Source of the DNA: Macrotis lagotis
Taxonomy: Eukaryota > Chordata > Mammalia > Peramelemorphia > Peramelidae
Direction: 5' to 3'
NCBI RefSeq assembly: GCF_037893015.1
Contig: NC_133666.1
Coordinates: forward strand, 157,092,498 to 157,156,497
DNA: 64,000 bases
The notes below the pieces were generated by a model. It was not told the origin of the DNA, did not search any database, and worked only from the letters and a program-made list of their open reading frames with translations. A program made the position numbers and the translations under genes. Below are positions 61,480 to 64,000 of the stretch, piece by piece (positions within the stretch are counted from its first letter, which is position 1; every line of letters begins with the position of its first letter).

Positions 61480-62045
61480 GTGAGGAGAACCGACCAACTT
61501 TGGCACTTGGAAACCACTTTTAAAATCTCTCCTCCCAGGACAATATGAGCTAAGAATGCTTTGCCACAGGTCAGAAATAAATAGTCCATATGAACACCTG
61601 GGTAAGAGGTTACTCTAAATTTATGTATATCATGTTTGTTTGAGATGCTTCCATTCTGCCTTGCTCATAGAGCATGACACTGTCTCTGAGGAGGGCACTT
61701 CATGCTGCATAATCAGTTTCAAAGTGCTTAATAGAGATTTTCAGGGTGTCTCTGTATCATTTCTTCTGATCTCCCTATGATTACTTGACTGGTGTGAGCT
61801 CTCTGTAAAATAATCTTTTGGCAAGCACAGGTCTGGCATTTGAACAGCATGGCCAGTTCATTGTAGTCTGTGGTAATGTTTGAATGCTTGGCAGTTTAGC
61901 TTGAATTAATGAAGTCAACACAATGACTCTGAGGGCCTTCAGGTTGATGGTCAATTTAATATCTCTTCTCTCCCACACTTTCAGAGCTTCTCAAATACTG
62001 AGTTATCTCTGGCAATATATGTGTCAACCTCATTAATAATGTGTA
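61480..62045 (-). mobile_element. RTE-like LINE fragment, copy B
   Basis: On the minus strand it reads MWERRDIKLTINLKALRV and VLTSLIQAKLPSIQTL, then CSNARPVLAKRLFYRELT. Downstream it continues into sequence resembling the retrotransposon C-terminus with a Cys-rich end (about 61480-61600). Several stops. Over about 165 bp it matches copy A at 59.9-60.07 kb in inverted orientation, including the internal deletion. Confidence 0.7.
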
Positions 62046-63719
62046 CCTCCCTGTAAAATACACTGCCAAGGTAAAGTGAACTTAAATAATATACAATAGA
62101 ATATAAACATAGACACAATATATGACATCACATATATTACATTTTTGTATAAAGAGGCAGTATATAACATGTTATGTGATGTTATGTTATATATTGTATC
62201 ACTTTATATAACATCCTATTCGATTAGATGATGTCATATTATGTATATAATATCATATCATATGGTATGGTATACTTAGAGAGAATGATTTTTAAGTGAG
62301 ATGGACACCCCTTAGTCCCTCCTTGAAATGCTACTGCTTCCTAATCTTTTATTCTTCTAGAAGGAGAGAAAGGGGGATGGGAGAAAGGGTAAAGAACAGA
62401 GGAATAGAAAGACAGAAGGGAATTCATTTTGGCTGAAAGAACGGGGAACTGGAGGATTTATGAACTGATGTTCTTAATGTGTCTTATTTTTATTCATCCC
62501 TTGATGGTCTCATGCTCATTTTTGCATGTTTTCCTTACTAGAGTAGACTTCAGCTGAAATGTAATTTTCCACATTTACCCAACAGAAGTTTGTTAAAGAA
62601 TCAATGAATTCTTATGGCATTCAGGATTAGTTATTAGTGAATAATTATGTTTATTAAAAAGTATTGAGAAGGCATATTCCAGTTACTTGTCATTTATGAA
62701 TCTGAGAGCATATTTTGACACTTTCCAAATAAGTATTCTGTATTGTTTAGGAGTAATGCCTGACCAACTTGGGTATACTAAAGTTAAAAGAAATTGAAAA
62801 AATAAACATATAATGTTAGGTATTTTATTGCGCAGAAAATTGTTTTTATTGTAAAGAGCTCTTATTTTCCCTTATGCTAGTTTTTTAATTTTTTTGTCAC
62901 TGTAAAAGAGAATTAAAACTTTGGATCAGAATAATAGATGCAGAGTAGTATCTTGGAGGTTGTCAACTCTTTCTTTTTATAGAAGAGGAACTGAGATCTA
63001 GTGAGGCTAAGTGGCTTCCAAGCATATTTCAGAGAAGTACAGAAATAAAAATTAAAAAGACAACCAAATCCCTCTCAAAATGAACTATATCCACTAATTC
63101 TAATTAATCTACCTCAAAATTTTTAGTAGACCACCAGAGCACTATTCAGTTTTAAGTTAACTATAAATAAAATAAAAGTGTATTCAGCAGCTGGAAAAAT
63201 AGCTCAATATATAGATTTCATGAAGAGAATTGTGATAGAAATTGTACTTCATTTGGGGATGCCAAATTTGTTTTTGTTGGTAACAATAGGGTAAATGCTG
63301 ACAGAGGTAGTTTCATAGACATCAGATTTGATTAAAAATTTGTCAGTGTTCTTGCATTAAATGATTTCATGTCTTTTCAGTCTGGTTATACTGTACATCA
63401 ACAGGGAAAAAAAAATGACTTCATGTACTTTACAGAATGATGGATTACTGCTATATAGTCATTGTCAATCAAGCAAAACAAACCCAAAGCATTGGGATTT
63501 TTGCTTATGATACTGTAGATTTGTGCCATATAGATATGTGAGGACAGAAAAAATAACTAACTTTTCCCTTTTGAATCCTTTTATTCTAACAATATTTTCC
63601 CCCATCTAAACATGTAGTAGAATATATATATTCTCATGGCTTCAGTGATCAACTTAACTATCCAAATATTTGTTCCTTTAGCCCTCATCTGAACATCATT
63701 CTCACAGTTTCATCTGCCT
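62046..63719. other. Upstream flank, AT-rich
   Basis: An AT-rich stretch at 62090-62280 repeats 'tgatgttat' and 'catatcatat' like units irregularly. A MIR-like piece lies at 62960-63030. Nothing else seen. Confidence 0.4.
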
Positions 63720-63945
63720 GCTTGACATCTCTCTCTGGATATGCCTCTGGCACATCAAAATAAACATGTAAAATTAAGCTAAGCAAATTCCTTCTTCATC
63801 CCTCAAACCTACCCCATCATCTAACTCTCTTATTTTTGTTGATGCCATTTCTATTCTCTCAGTCAATGGACTCAACATCTTGGACTCATCTTTGAATTTC
63901 ACCACTTTCTCCAATCAGTTGTTCTGATTTATCAATTTGACCTCA
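63720..63945 (+). mobile_element. L2-type LINE fragment
   Basis: 'cacatcaaaataaacatgt', 'gactcaacatcttggactc' and 'caccactttctccaatcag' resemble sense L2 RT-downstream sequence. It is followed at 63950-64000 by a SINE head cut by the window edge. Confidence 0.5.
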
Positions 63946-64000
63946 GTGACTGGGATAGCAAGGTTGGTCGATGTCTCAAGCTACAGACTTGGAGTCAGGA

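Noticed and set aside
61781..61978. 65-codon minus frame with a protein-like look
   Set aside because: It belongs to the RTE-like retrotransposon fragment, not a host gene.

Overview
The window is marsupial nuclear DNA. It is dominated by tRNA-derived SINEs with the head 'ctaggtggc' and the body 'ttacctagctgtgtggcc', which I associate with Australian marsupials, possibly a dasyurid. It also holds marsupial-type LINE-1, old L2-type LINEs and MIR-like SINEs, with AT-rich unique DNA between. Species and repeat family names rest on memory, not on a search.

One active gene is supported: the 5' part of SRFBP1 on the minus strand. Its CpG-rich promoter and exon 1 lie at about 38.6-39.23 kb. Exon 2 is at 13653-13741 and exon 3 at 10559-10631, all with good splice signals and compatible phases. 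Intron 1 is about 25.2 kb and intron 2 about 3.0 kb. Everything left of 10558 should be intron 3; I could not find exon 4 in the window. Everything right of about 39.23 kb is the upstream flank.

Two broken intronless gene copies are present. A near full-length retrocopy of DAZL, a germ-cell RNA-binding protein, sits in SRFBP1 intron 1 on the same strand (about 24.0-25.0 kb). It carries one frameshift, one nonsense codon and a 6-nt deletion in the RRM. A degenerate copy of GPA33, an Ig-superfamily membrane protein, sits at about 60.4-61.3 kb. It lies between two inverted non-LTR retrotransposon fragments that share the same internal deletion junction.

Other structures include a pair of roughly 370-bp inverted arms at 31.7-32.07 and 33.21-33.57 kb, and a possible solo LTR at about 33.8-34.55 kb. 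There is an L1 5' end with ORF1 at 27-28.3 kb and apparent tandem L1 5'UTR monomers at 20.25-20.68 kb. Several SINE and L1 insertions have clear target-site duplications, and there are many microsatellites. I see no operon, CRISPR array, prokaryotic feature or clearly new functional system. The most interesting items are the DAZL retrocopy with its CpG-rich leader, the GPA33/inverted-repeat arrangement, the inverted arms at 32-33 kb, and a promoter-edge SINE that kept its CpGs.
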